This document shows, one piece after another, positions 9,331 through 21,890 of a DNA stretch of 64,000 bases (position 1 is its first letter; each line of letters begins with the position of its first letter). The stretch is taken from the NCBI RefSeq assembly GCF_002776525.5, contig NC_045446.1, positions 62,426,160 to 62,490,159 of the forward strand, read 5' to 3'. This stretch comes from Piliocolobus tephrosceles (Eukaryota > Chordata > Mammalia > Primates > Cercopithecidae). Made by a program: the position numbers and the translations under genes. Below the pieces are notes generated by a model. That model ran no database searches, was not told the origin of the DNA, and was given only the letters and a program-made list of their open reading frames with translations.

Positions 9331-10739
9331 CCACAATATACCCCTGACGAAAAAGCCTTCAGCTGGCCTTTGCTTTCAGGACAAAGTGCAACCTCCCTAG
9401 GAAGAAGTGTGCCTGTGGTCTTCCTAACTACTGGGCAAGTCCTCAGAAGCTCAGTCAGAGCCTCATCCTTTCTTTCAATTTTGTTGGCACTTACTGGGCA
9501 CCTTCTATCTGCAAGCTTCTGTGTGCAGGATAATGAAGGACTGGCAGAGCCAATGAACAGTTTCCTTCTTTATATTTCACGACTGTTCTATAGCAACTGA
9601 TACCTTGAACACTCTCCCCTGTGAGTTCTATAAAACCACTTTTCAAGTTTTCTTTCCACTCTTGTGACCATTTCTTCTGTCTCTTTTGCAGACTCTTTAA
9701 TAACCTTAAAGACTTCCTGTCTTTAAGATTATTAGGTGCTACCTAGAGTTCAAGTCCAGCACAATTCCACCTCTCCAGGAGCTCATGGGGACAAGAGATC
9801 ACAGGCTGAGTGTCATCAGTGTGCTGAAGGACGGACAGGCAGCACTGTGGGGCTCAGGAAGGAACAAAGTGCTCAGGGACTTGTTAGCCTAGCCCAGCCT
9901 TCCTGGCCCAGCCCCGCTGAGCTGCTTTCTCTGGCACTCAACACTGAGGGGCTCTGCAAGGGCTGAGGGGCCAGTGGCAGAGAGCATCCTCCCCTCCCCC
10001 CAGAGCTAAACCACAGCGGAGGCAGAAAGGGAGCTGCAAAGAAGCAGTGGAAAGGTCTCTCCTTTCTTAGACAGCCTCAAGGGGAGCTTTGTCACTAGAC
10101 ATGAGCTGCAGTGGAAGGGAGGGTTAGGGAGAGACCTCTGGAAGGGGAAGAATGACAGAGTAGAAAAATGGTTAGGAGGAAAGAAATGGCAGAGAGAAGA
10201 GGAGGGGGAAGAGGAGAGAAGGTGACAGAGGAAGACAGTGGAAGAATGAACAGAGAGTGAGATTAGCCTCTTCAAACAAGTGCTGTCAGTGATCTATATT
10301 TGCTTACAGAATGAAAAATGTGTGCCATAAACATTGGCCACTGAGTAATTTCTAGTAGGAGTCGTGTCACTTCTCATAAAGGATGGGATGGGGACAGGTA
10401 GGACATCTCTGCACCTGGGCCAGACAGTACAGGGGCTCCTTTTAAAGCAGTACTGCACCTGTCTCCAGCCCAGGAGGCTCTCAGGTCAGGCTCCACCTGA
10501 CCACTCATGGGGAAGGCTCCCCAAGGTTCCGGAGCCTCAGGGCAGCATGTCTGCCCCCACTTTAGGAAGGCTGAGGCGGGGGGGGGGTACCGTGGATAGT
10601 GTCCATCTAATATTAGGACCTCAGCCCTTCACCCTCACTCTGACTTGACTAATTGCTGTAATAATTGATAGAACCTGACTTCTACCACTGATCGATTTCA
10701 CCTCTATGGCCACAAACCATTACACTCCAATAAATAATC

Positions 10740-11190
10740 ACATTGGGCCTCACCCGCCTGCCCTCTCCAGGGGCATCAGGATGGCCCGTGCCCTGGCCTG
10801 ACCTCCCCTTGCCTCCCACCCAGGGCCCCATCGGGCCGAGCAGCTGGTCTAGAGGGCCAGGCCTCCGGGAGCAAGTGAAAGGGCTGGATGGAGGTGGGGA
10901 GTGCTAATCGCAGGCCATCCGTCACTTCCCACTGGCTGTCTGGGGCTGGGGCAAACACCTGGAGCACCCCAGGCAGTGTGGTACAGGACCCCTCCCCTCC
11001 TCTCCCTCTCCAGATTAGTGTGTCCCAGCTTATAATATTTGATAAATAGCAGACTGGCTTCCTGGCAGCACTGCTGCGGCTGCGTCTGCCCGCTACAGCT
11101 GTGGAAGGTCACTCATTGGGGAAATATGTTTCTGTCAGTGGTATTGAAAAAAGTTTAGTGGAGTGACAGGCCTCAATTTTTCAAATTTTA
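10740..11190. promoter_or_regulatory. Candidate conserved non-coding element
   Basis: Unique GC-rich to AT-rich transition without repeats. It carries TGCTAATCGCAGG, two E-box type CACCTG words, CAGATTAGTGTG, and an AT-rich TATAATATTTGATAAATAG core. Regulatory function is inferred from texture only. Confidence 0.35.
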
Positions 11191-11674
11191 TTAACTCCAT
11201 CCTCTTAACCATTTGTCTTGAATTCCTTCAGATTCTGGGGGATCTGTCAATAGGGCCTGGGCCAGGAAAGTCGTGTTGGGGCGGGGGGTGGGTGGTCGTG
11301 GGGCTGATGCTGATTGGTGCCACTATGGCTGGTTTGGACCTCATCACCCAGGGCAAGGTAAAGCAGTGGCAATGCTGTCGGTGAGAGTGAAGGCCTGGCT
11401 CACTGGTGCTGAGAGAGCCCACTCCTCTTCTCTGTTTCAGTACCTGCCTTTGATTTGACACAATTATTGACTCTCCAAGTGGAAAAATGGTGAGTTCTTC
11501 TAATTCCCTAAGAAGATACTTCCTTCTACTAATCTCAAACGGGTGGTCACTCTGGCTCCTCTGAATGTACCCAGTACCCAGCCCCAAGCTCATGGCTCTC
11601 CCAGGGGTGTCCCCCATTTAACTGAGGGCAGATTTTTCACATATGAGCCCCAGATTCTCTCACCAACTCTACTT

Positions 11675-11945
11675 CCATCTTGGTTCTGAAAACATCTGTT
11701 CATCTTTTAAGACTCAGTCCAGGCTTCTCCTCCAGGAAGCCTTGTTTTCCTTCCACCGTAAGTTGGGTACCATCCTCTCTGCTCCCATAGGTCTTCTGGC
11801 TTCCATCTTACTGCATTGGTCACCCTGCATTAAAATCTGTCTCATCTAAGACTGAGAGTTCTTATAAGTCAGACACTGTGTTTGATACACTGCTATATAT
11901 CCTTGCATGGGATGGGAACTCAATAATATTTGCCAGATGACTGAA
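11675..11945 (+). mobile_element. L2 fragment
   Basis: L2 phrases in order: AAGACTCAGTCCAGGCTTC, CTCCAGGAAGCCTTGTTTTC, CATCTAAGACTGAGAGTTC, GGAACTCAATAATATTTGCC. Confidence 0.75.
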
Positions 11946-12647
11946 TCATATTCTCTCCAGGTGCCATCTTCTGAGGCCACACAGAACATGGCTGTTCTTT
12001 CTGCCCCAGGAGAACCTTTCTGATAGCAAGTACAAAACCATGTACCTTTTTCCTGTAGACCAAAGTCCCCAGTTTCTTTGCTGGTCCCAGAAGCCTCTCT
12101 GCCTGGTTGGCAGAAGAGGTCAGGTCAGGCCCTGGCACCCTCTATGCTCTGTAGGTGGGAAGTGGGGAGGAAGTGTTTGGAGAGAGAGGCCCACCTGCCT
12201 TTCCTAGGGAGAGTAATGAAATTAGGGTGGAGGTGGGATTCAGATCTTCTCCGTGCTGTTGGCAAAAGCTCATTAAGCTGAGAGGGTGGGAGGAGGCTTG
12301 TCACTCCCTCCTCCCTTGACACTACTCTGTCCTGGCCCTTGCCTACCTCAAATAATATAATGTGTATAAGAGGGCTTAACAACAACAACAGTAACAACAG
12401 TAAATGTCCTATACAAATGTGTTGGCCTATTATTATTAATAACATTGACATTCATGCCGCTCCCCACCCCTGGTTCTGTCAGCACACTGCCCTTCTAGTG
12501 ATACGATTCCACCGCAATCCTCATGACTCAGCCCTTCCCTCTGAAAGAGCACTGGGCTGGGGAGCCAGTGAGGGGCTGCCTCTCCCAGCTGTGTGATCCA
12601 CCAGGGCACTTGCTCTACTTCTCTGGTGGTAATGATGGCTGCCCTAC

Positions 12648-12695
12648 CTACCTCTAAGGGCTTTGTGAGGACTACCTCTAAGGGCTTTGTGAGGA
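12648..12695. repeat. 24-bp perfect tandem duplication
   Basis: CTACCTCTAAGGGCTTTGTG plus AGGA occurs twice head to tail with no mismatch. Confidence 0.9.
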
Positions 12696-13074
12696 CTAAT
12701 TAGATTAACAAGTTCAAAAATGATTGGAAAGAAGGATTAGACAGGTGTACAATGTTCTTTGTAATAACTTTTACATTCACTCTTGCTTTCCATATTTACT
12801 GCTAGTGGCTTTACCACCTTCATCCTCATTGTCACTATTTCAGCAGTCTGTTGACTATCTCAAATTAGAAGTTTTTGTTGAAACTTCTAATTACGGGAAA
12901 TCCTTCCCATGATCAGAGACATGTCAATGTGGACTGATCTATTCTTTTCAGGTATGAGCTCCCCGTCAAGGAAACATTCAGAGAGAGAGTGAGAGGATGA
13001 CCACAGATGAAAAGCCATGCACCTTCCCTGTCTCCACGCTCAGCTCCACTCTGTCCCCACCTGTGGTCTCTCCG

Positions 13075-13235
13075 ATTACCCAGATCCTGCTCATTCTTCA
13101 AGGCCCAGTTCTCTCCTCCTCCAGTGATCAGTGCTCTCCCTTCTGGGCTCCCAGAGTCCTCCCTACTCACTCCTTTTCCTGGCCCTCAGTCTCAGAGTCC
13201 TGGCCTGCTACTCTCATATCTTGGTTTAGTTTTCA
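13075..13235 (+). mobile_element. L2-like fragment
   Basis: Short L2-like phrases TTCTTCAAGGCCCAGTTCTC and CTCCAGTGATCAGTGCTCTC. Diverged. Confidence 0.45.
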
Positions 13236-13474
13236 CATCCAGTATGTACAGGGCTCCCTCAAGTCAGAACCAATTCTCCTCTACTTTCCCAGAAGCTGAA
13301 GGTGAGAGAGAAGAAACTTGTTGAGAATGCTGCAGGAAGCATAGAAGAACTGGGAATAGAGCTCTGGTCTCTTGAGCTTTTTCCATAAACCACACCACTG
13401 AGCCCTGCTCACCATACGTATGTACATAGACATTCACACTTGCAGATATGCCCCCCCACCCCACCCCTGTAATG

Positions 13475-13770
13475 AAAAATACTTACTGGGCACTTGTTAT
13501 GTGCCATATCCTGTGCTCACAATGGCCATGGATTTAACAATTTGATGAAGACAGCAGGAGATGTATAATTTTTTCTAGTTTACAGATGATTTAACTGAGT
13601 CTAGCAGAAGAGCAAGGGAAAGGTGACAGGCTAACATTTGTTGGGTATAATGCTTTTATATACAGTGTCTGAATTATTCATCAAACAAAGAGTCTGAGAT
13701 AGTAGAGGCTCAGAAAACTAAAATAATTTACCCATGGTCATAGAGCAGATAAATAGTAAAGCTGGGATTT
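13475..13770 (-). mobile_element. MIR fragments
   Basis: Reverse MIR words appear twice: ACTTGTTATGTGCCATATCC then TTTACAGATGATTTAACTGA, and GAGGCTCAGAAAACTAAAAT then CATGGTCATAGAGCAGATAA. Confidence 0.6.
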
Positions 13771-14939
13771 AACATGGGGATTTATTATACTATTCTCTCT
13801 TTTGTACATGTTTAATATTTTACATAATGAAAAGTATTTTTTTAGGAAAGGAAGCCAGGTCTGGTTTTCCACTACAAAGTGCCACCTTCCAAAGGCCTGA
13901 TGACTCAAAAAGAGAGAAAAATCATCTTTTTCCCTCCCTTCCAGTGTGCTCAGATGCTCCAAAGCCAAGACAGGGGCATTTCTAGAGGTAGATTTGGGAT
14001 AGACAGCTTTGTAGAAAGGGGACAGAATGAGGTTCCCTTTCCTCCCATTCAGGACTTCCCTGTCTGGGGGCCAGGGGAATGGTGACACACATTAACTGAC
14101 CTCCCAGAAGGTCATCCACAAGTCCCAACCCCCCAGTAGATACGCTCTGATGTGATCCCTTGCCTTCAGGGAGGCAGATTTCTAACGTTCAGAGAACAGA
14201 GAGAGTTTTAATGGAACAGATCCAGACATTCCCCATTCCACTGTATGGAATCAGACTTGTTCTTGCCCTTGGGCAGAACTCAGACTAGTGAAAGACAAAC
14301 AGGGATAGAAATAATGTCATTATGCAACAGGGGAGTGAGGAGATGAGGATCTCAGGGGACTGAGATGAGGATGATGATTCTTCCCCCTACGCCCCTGGTA
14401 CCAGGGAGCTAGGCACTGTGCAGCTTAGGAGGTGGGAAACCACAGCACCAGCTGGAGAAGAGCAGAAGATACTACACTGAGCACTAAAGAAAAAAGGACC
14501 AGAGAAGTGGAGATGCCTGGGGAAGGGAAATTAGAGCTCAAGGTCACAGAGACTACGAGTAGGAGAGTGGGAGCTAGAACCCATGCCTACGAGTCCAGGG
14601 CTCTTTCCACCTACACCGTTTCAGCCTCTGCCCACCCTGTAGCTTGCACTTCCTCAGCACTGACTGGAAGGACTGGCCTACACTGGACTACCACTGTTCT
14701 CTTCTGTGGTGCCAAAATCATCCTTGCCCACCACCCAGACTTTATGTTCTGCAGACTCGGGTTCATCTTCCCTGCCCTGAAGCTTTTCCAGGCCACTCAA
14801 GCCTACAGATCACTTCTTCCTTTGAACCACTAGAGTTATTACCTGATCACAGACTTTCACACATATGCCTTGTCTCCACAATCAGATGTATGACTAAGAA
14901 AGCTTTGTGAATGGCTAGAAAAGGAATGATGATGATCGC

Positions 14940-15790
14940 TAGGCATCAGGATGGGTTCGCAGAAGCCAAGTCATGCCAGACTAACCTCTCCTTTCTTTAT
15001 CAGGATGACCTGTTTGCTCAATCAGGTACAATTAGGCCAAATGTGGACTTCCTGAGACATCTGATGAGATGTCTCGGGATAATCCTGTGGTCACAATGGA
15101 GAAATGGTACTGGATGCCAGTACCACATGGAATGCTAGTAAAAGACTGATGGACTAACCAGACCCAAGCGGGTGGGTCACTGATGGATCAGAGGTCTGGA
15201 AGGAGTTTCCAGTGGCAGCAAACACTTGGTCTTTGTTCAGCATGTTTACCTATGACATGGATATCACAGGGACATCTTCCTCATCAAATCTGCAGATGTA
15301 ATTAAGGTGAGAAGGGTACCAAATACACGCGATGGAAGATTGACATTAAGAGCTAAAGCAAATGTGATGAAAGTTAGTGGAAATAAATAGGAAGTCATAG
15401 GTTTGGAAGAGAAAGTGAGGATTGTTTTGGGAAATGTGATTGAGACAGGAAAGGGTTTACAGGCCACGTGAGAAAAATAGTTTAAGGAAGTAGGGGGTTT
15501 AGGCTGGAGAAAAGAGCTCAGGAGAACCTGCCTGACATTTTCAGATACTTCAAGGGCCATCATGTTAAAGTGGGATTAGATTCATTCTACATGAATCAAG
15601 GGTAATATTAAAACGCTTAGAAGCAGAGTTGGCTAAATTTCTAACCACTGGAACATCTAAAAATAGAATCTGAGCAGCCTCAAGAGCAATTGAGTTCTCC
15701 AGCACTGGAAGTGTTCAAGCATTAAATGGACAACCACTTAGGAGGTTTCCTATTTATATACTGGTTTACAGGTATTTTTTTCAAGATTAA
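14940..15790 (+). mobile_element. Ancient CR1/L3 LINE fragment, about 850 bp
   Basis: A long stretch resembling the 3' part of the CR1-clade L3 LINE: AAGTCATGCCAGACTAACCT at the start, AATCTGCAGATGTAATTAAG in the middle, then GGCTGGAGAAAAGAGCTC, GATACTTCAAGGGCCATCAT, and the tail CCAGCACTGGAAGTGTTCAA and GGACAACCACTTAGGAGGT. The reading frames are destroyed. This group was active before the mammalian radiation, so a copy this long is a very old molecular fossil. Confidence 0.75.
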
Positions 15791-16219
15791 TTGTTAACAT
15801 GCACTTATCCATTCATTCAAAGATACTTTTTGAGTCTTCTATATGTTTGGCACCATGGTAGGTGCTAGGGATACAAAAGTGAGTAAGAAGATACTGTTCT
15901 CGCTTTTAAGGAGCTCCTCATCCAGCTGAGGGGAGATGGACAAGTTTATTTCAGTAGTATCTTGTGCTTTGATTACAGGCCTCAGCACAGGGAAAGCTGG
16001 CTTTAGATTAAGTCAGAATTTCTGTGGACATTCAAAAATGCGTTTGGTTACTAAAGGCCAGTAACCGTTTAATCAAGGCCAAATAACTTGCTTAAACTTA
16101 CTACTGGCTGTGGGAATATAAGTGTACAGTGAAACAGAATTTGTGGATTTTTGTGCATGACATTTTGCTCTTATACCTTGAGTTTTGGTCTTTGGCTGGG
16201 ACTTGTTTATGTACCTACA

Positions 16220-16680
16220 GATTGTCTTACAAGTGGCTGTGGTGTCAGGGTGAAATGATTTAGCCAGCAGGGCTACCTAAGTCTCCATTTCTTACCCACT
16301 CTATGGGGACTGCTTCAACACAGACATAAACATGCTCCTGTCGTTACCTTATTGCACTCGTCACACGGGGAGGCTAGAAGGCTTGATTCAGGGATATGAT
16401 TGGATTTTAAATCCCAGTCTCACAGGATTTTAATTACTGGTTTGGGGCAGCAGAGATAGGCGCTGGCTGCCTTTGGATGGAGGAGGTCGATACACCAGTC
16501 CACAACATATTGAGCCACAATGTCTGCAGACTCTATTGCTCTATTTAATCATCTTTTGCAAAATTTACAGTGGAACAGGAGGGATCAATACGGAATTTAT
16601 CACATTCTCTTGTAAATATGAGCCAGGAAAGAGTTCCAGGCAGTTTGTTACTGAGTAGGAGGGAACATGTCTGCGTACAG
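16220..16680. promoter_or_regulatory. Candidate conserved non-coding element
   Basis: Unique sequence with clustered homeodomain-like words (GGATTTTAATTACTGG, CTATTTAATCATC, TTTTGCAAAATTTAC) and scattered CpGs in otherwise AT-rich DNA. No repeat or gene was recognised. Function inferred only. Confidence 0.35.
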
Positions 16681-16924
16681 CTGGGCATTAGGAGATGAGA
16701 CAAAATCCATACTTCTTGGCATAACCTACAGACATCCAGCCTCTTAAGCCTGAAGGCAAGTTCAATGGGAAGAATGCTGATTCATTCATTCATTCAACCA
16801 ACCAACCAACATACTAGAGCACCTATTTTATGCCAGACCCTACAGAGGACAGGGTAGACCCTATAGAGCTCTGGGGACATACACTGGAATTCTGCTTATG
16901 AGATCCTAATCATAGATACAATAA

Positions 16925-17400
16925 CACAATGGCTCTGCCACTCACTGGTGAACCTTGGTTGAGTTACTGAACTGTTTGGTGCCCTTGTTTATGCATATGG
17001 AAAATGTAGCTAATAAGAGTTCCTAACTTGCAGAGTTATTTTAATTTTATTATTATTAATTTTTGAGACGGAGTCTCACTCTGTTACCCAGGCTGGAGTG
17101 CAGCGGTACGATCTCGGTTCACTCAAGCTCCGCCTCCCGGGTTCATGCCATTCTCCTGCCTCAGCCTCCCCAGTAGCTGGGACTACAGGAGCCCGCCACC
17201 ACGCCCGGCTAATTTTTTGTATTTTTAGTAGAGATGGGGTTTCACCGTGTTAGCCAGGGTGGTCTCGATCTCCTGACCTCGTGATCTGCCTGCCTCGGCC
17301 TCCCAAAGTGCTGGGATTGCAGGTGTGAGCCACCACACCCGGCAAGTTATTTTAAGTATTAAAAGAGATAAAAGCCTTAGTCCAGAGCTTTTATCAAAAA
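16925..17400 (+). mobile_element. MIR split by an Alu
   Basis: MIR core CACTGGTGAACCTTGGTTGA to GAGTTCCTAACTTGCAGAG, then resuming after the Alu as TATTAAAAGAGATAAAAGCC. Confidence 0.65.
17045..17344 (-). mobile_element. AluY-like, inserted in MIR
   Basis: Reverse full-length Alu, with GTTCATGCCATTCTCCTGCC and CTCCTGACCTCGTGATC. Target duplication AGTTATTTTAA is at 17034-17044 and 17345-17355. Confidence 0.95.
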
Positions 17401-17654
17401 ATGGTAACTATTGTTATTTTTCCTTCAATTACTGTTACTAACCATTCCTTCCAACAGTGGATGGGGTGTTGAACAGGGAGCCGGCTACCCTACCTCCTTA
17501 GTAGACAGAAGGGAGACTGGATGGCCATCCCAGGTTAGAGATCTGGTCAGGGCCACCAGCAGCAGAATCAGAGGAGCAGGAGGAAGAGGGTGTGTAAGGA
17601 GGAGATACATGTTAAGCTCTGTTTTTTGAAGCTTCAATTGCAATCTTTAAAACA

Positions 17655-18300
17655 ATAAAATAGTCTTCTAATATTGCTGTCGGGGAACAGAGTAAGAAGT
17701 GATTCACTTCATGTAGGCAAACCATGGAAAGTTACACATCAAAGATATAAATGAGTTGGATCTTGAAGGCTAAGTAGGAGTCTGATAGGTGGAGAAGCGG
17801 GGAAAGGACATTCCAGGCAAAGTGATGAGGACAGGTTTGGAGGCAGGAAAAGCTATGCAAGGTAGTGAACACTTTAGTGGGCCACAGGCAGAGACAGTTC
17901 TTGTCTCCCAGGCCTACTTGGCTGCAGGCATCCTCCTGGCAGGCCCACAGGATGATCCCAACCCTGAAGCAAACAATCATCCTCATCCTCTCTTGGAAAC
18001 TGGTGGCAGAAGATTCATGGTGGACTTCAGAGTGACTGCATGCTGGGTTAAACATCTGGGCTTAATTTATAGGCAGTGGGAACTGCTGAAGGTTTTAAAG
18101 CAGGAAAGTGACATGGTTTTGTGAGGTGGAGGCTGGTTTGATGGGATCCTAGAGGTAGGAAGACCAACAAGGCTGTTATAATAGTCCAGGTGAGAGTAAT
18201 GAAGCCTGAATTAAAGAAGTAGGGACAGAGGAGAGAATGGGCTAAAGATGAAATTCTAAGAAAGACAGGACTTGGTGGAAAATGAGGGAGAAGTCATCAG
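17655..18300 (+). mobile_element. Ancient interspersed repeat, family not named
   Basis: Contains phrases that recur widely in mammalian genomes: GACATTCCAGGCAAAGTGAT, TTTTAAAGCAGGAAAGTGAC, TAATAGTCCAGGTGAGAGTA, AGACAGGACTTGGTGGAAAA. I recognise the pattern but not the family name. Confidence 0.45.
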
Positions 18301-18949
18301 ACATAACACTTTCTAGTTTGAGCAACCAGTAGACAACCATACTATTCATCAAAGAGAACATGGAAGAAAAGTGTGAGGAGGGATGGGTTTGGACGCATTG
18401 AGGATGAGATGTCTTCGGAATATTAAGCATCAACAAAGTTATGGAAGACATGAAAATGCCTGGTTTGCTCTAAGGAAGATATGTAGATCAGTGTGGTTAG
18501 AAAGAGGTGGTATAAAAACCATGGAAATGAATATTCAAACATACTTCACATACAGAGTTAGGCAAAGAAAACGACAAAAGCAAAACCTCCTGCCAAGCAT
18601 TTGCGGTCAAAGCAAACCTAACGTAGAAGTTTTCTAGATGGTGGATAATGCTCTGAATAGCATGTGACACAGGCATAGGAAGTGAGGATCCTTAGCCTAT
18701 ATTCATTTTGGACAAGACCCAAAATGAAAATGTTCACAACTTTCCTGGAAGTTGTGGGCTTTCAAGAGGCCAGCCCTACTCCTCCTTATCCCCACAGTAT
18801 AGCGCAGACTCTCCTCAGAGGTGGCAGCAGGTTCTATGGCCAGAGAGCAGCTAGGAGCAACTGTCAGTAGGGAGGGAAAGGCTCTGCATAAAGCAGAGTT
18901 CAAAGTGCACTATCAGAGCCAGAGTCCTTAGGCTTCTGCAGTCTTCCCT

Positions 18950-19280
18950 CCTGCAAGTGACAGCTGAGACCAAGGCATCCGAGCCTGGGGTCTGGGCTGA
19001 ATTTAGCAGTCATAATCATACTGCTGACATCTGGGGCACAGCCACAGTCTTCGTAGAAGGCGGCAGCTTCTGTTCATGCACTAAAAACACATCATCTTCA
19101 AACATGCTAATCGCATGTCTGCTTCCATCTAACAACATTGAAAGGAGGCTGAAGAAAGGGCACACAATACCCACACATCTGGCTAATTCAGTTATGAGGC
19201 CAATCAATCTTGATGGGTTGTCTATGAAACCCCAATCACCCCAAAGGACTGAGCTGACCAGATGTTTAAGCTTCTGTTGA
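18950..19280. promoter_or_regulatory. Candidate conserved non-coding element
   Basis: Unique stretch with CATGCTAATCGCATG (octamer-like, partly palindromic), GCCAATCAATCTTGATGGG (PBX/HOX-like), GGCTAATTCAG and AGTCATAATCATAC. CpG words persist. Function inferred only. Confidence 0.35.
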
Positions 19281-20094
19281 CCAATCCTAGCCTAATGTGC
19301 AAGGCAGAGAAGAGGGGTTATCAAGAGATGACTTTTGCTTCCACTTACACATCTATTCCCAAAGTTAAGTAGAGTCCTCTGCTTGGATGAGAAGTATCAG
19401 CACATTAAAGTAGTGGTTGAGCCAGGCTCACTGCAATGAGGTGCACTCAAATATACAGACTTTCACTCTGAACTTAAGGAAGATAGGAAGCCTTATTTAC
19501 AGTTGCCTTTGTGAACACTCACAGCAATAGAAACCAATGAAATATTTTTTGCTAATTGAACTTCTCTATATGGAGAGAATCAGAAATGTGGGGGTGGGGG
19601 AGGTAGTATCTTTAACTATAATATCAAATGTTATAGGCTATGGTTCTGGGAACAGAAACTGTTTTATCTACTTCATTCAAGGCCGAAGGAATTACTCATC
19701 CCCCTCATAAAACATTTGCTTTTCTGAAAAATCAGAAGCTTCTGCCAACAAGGACTCTTCCAGTTTATGCACCTTCTTTTATGCCCAATCACAGTCACCA
19801 GGCAACCATCACCAAAAATAAAAGTGGAAAGGTGGCGGGGGATTAGGAGGAAGGAGAGAGGACAGGGATAGACCACAAACACCGGGAAGACCACTTTGAC
19901 CCAGGGCTCCTTGCTGTTGCTAGTGATTCCATTTTTCTCAAGATGCTTTTCCCTCATTAATTCTGAAGATTTCACCAAGTTTGTCCCAGAGTTGAGGATG
20001 CATGACAAAACAGATGAATGGTCTTGGGTAAGAGAAACTTCCAACTTACTAGAAAGTAGTGAGAGAGAAGCAAAGATTAAAAATGAGGTCTTTA

Positions 20095-20165
20095 TTGTGA
20101 TACCCTGTGCCCAGAACAGTAATTGGCACTCAGTAGGAGTTTAATAAATACTTGCTGACTGAATA
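20095..20165 (+). mobile_element. Short MIR or L2 tail
   Basis: Phrase TTGGCACTCAGTAGGAGTTT followed by AATAAATACTTGCTGACTGA. Confidence 0.5.
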
Positions 20166-20451
20166 ATTATAGCCCCATTATGACACAGCTGGGCTATGCT
20201 CCTTCCATTTCTGTTTGTCAGAAGAGGCCTCCTATGGTCATGGGCAATACTACTCGACAAAACCACTGCCCATGGATCTGGAGTCTTCCTTCAGCCTGAA
20301 TGAGCACAGATGAAGTTGTGCTGAGAGGTAGGGCTATGAATGTCATTATGACATCCAGCAACCTCTTTTTCCTCTTCTCCATGGGTGCAGTAATCAATAC
20401 TGCTAACCAATCTTGCCTCCTTTTAATTCTTTCTACCTTTAAAAAGAATTT

Positions 20452-20739
20452 CTTTTGAGGCAGGGTCTCACTCTGTCACCCAGGCTGGAGTGCAGTAGTA
20501 CAATCTCGGCTTATTGCAACCTCCACATCCCAGACTCAAGCAATCCTCCCCACTCAGCCTCCTGAGTAGATGGGACCACAGGCATGTCACCGCACCCAGC
20601 TAATTTTTGTATTTTTTTGTAGAGACAGGGTTTTGCCATGTTGTCCAGGCTGGTATCAAACTCCTGGGCTCAAGCCATTCATCCACCTCAGCCTCCCAAA
20701 GTGCTGGGATTGCAGGGGTAAGAGCCACCATGCCTGGCC
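20452..20739 (-). mobile_element. Alu (AluJ/S-like), diverged
   Basis: Reverse Alu from GAGGCAGGGTCTCACTCTG to CACCATGCCTGGCC, with many substitutions. Confidence 0.92.
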
Positions 20740-20926
20740 TTCTTTTCTACCTTGATTTCCATGATATACAATATCCATGACTTTATCTCCTTTGCACTTC
20801 ATTCCTCTTTTCCAAGTTATTGAGTGTCACCCAAGCCCGAGTCCTCAGCCCTTATTCCTTTCTCTCTCTGTGCATTCTTCTTTAAAAGACAGCTCCGATT
20901 TGTATAAACAACCCTAGTGGTTCTCA

Positions 20927-20968
20927 CTCCTGGCTATATAATAGAATCACATGGGAAGTGTTAAAACC
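20927..20968 (+). mobile_element. MER5A-like fragment
   Basis: Terminal-type sequence GTGGTTCTCACTCCTGGCTA followed by AGAATCACATGGGAAGTGTT, as in MER5/Charlie elements. Confidence 0.55.
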
Positions 20969-20969
20969 G

Positions 20970-21890
20970 TATCAATCCAAAGTAGGAGAAAATATTTCTA
21001 TACATTACAGATAAAGGGCTAATAAACAGGAATTTTAAAAATCAAGAGAAAAACAAGACCAAAAGTCTTACAGAAAAGTAGGTAAAAGACACAAATAGAC
21101 AATTCACAAAAGGAGATATAAAATGACCGTCAAACATATGAATTGATGTTCAAGTTCACTTATGATAAGAGAATCAAACTAAAATTACAATAAGGTACTA
21201 TTTCTCACCTTCAGATTGGCAAAAATCCAAGAGCTTGACAATACAATCTGTTGGAGAGGCTACAAGGAAACAAGCCCTCTCATACGATGCTAATAGAAGT
21301 GTAACACGGTACAACTCGTATGGAGGAGAAGCTTGGTAATAGCTAACCAGAGGACATATGTATTTACCCTCTGACCCAGCAATGCCACTTCTAAGACGTT
21401 ACTGTAAAGGCATACCTCCAACAAGACCAAAATATATATGCATAAGGTTATTCATTGTGGCATTATTTGTAACTGCAAAATATTGGAAATCTCAAGGTCC
21501 AAGTATAGAATACACGGAATATACATACAGTGAAGTATTATGCAGCTGTTAAAAATGAGGAATATCTATGAATTTACATGAAGTGATTTTAAAGAAATAT
21601 TATTAAGTTAAAAAAGCAAACTGCAAAGAGACATGTACAGTATGCTACCTTTTGTGTAGGTAGAAAAGTGAAATAAGAGGACACACAAATATTTGCTTAT
21701 ACAAAGAAACACAGGGAGGACAAACCAGAAAACAACAAAGCTACTTATTTAAAAGGGGCCAGGACTCACTGAGAGGGACAGAAGACAGTTGAAAGGGATA
21801 CAGAAGGGAGGCTTACTTCTCTGAGTATACCTTTTGGTACCTTTGACTTTTAGAAATGAGATAGTGCTCTACACATTAAAACAATACAAT
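20970..21890 (+). mobile_element. Old L1 (L1M) 3' fragment
   Basis: L1 ORF2-end and 3' UTR pattern in plus orientation: TTTCTCACCTTCAGATTGGC, AGAAGTGTAACACGGTACAA, CTCTGACCCAGCAATGCCAC, ATTGTGGCATTATTTGTAAC, AGTATTATGCAGCTGTTAAA. No frame is intact. Confidence 0.85.

Noticed and set aside
11228..11617. 129-codon minus-strand open frame
   Set aside because: No homology recognised and no conserved start or splice context.
14432..14833. 133-codon plus-strand open frame
   Set aside because: No recognisable domain; an isolated frame opposite to CLPB.
19673..20044. 123-codon minus-strand open frame
   Set aside because: No recognisable domain and no splice-site support; average intron composition.
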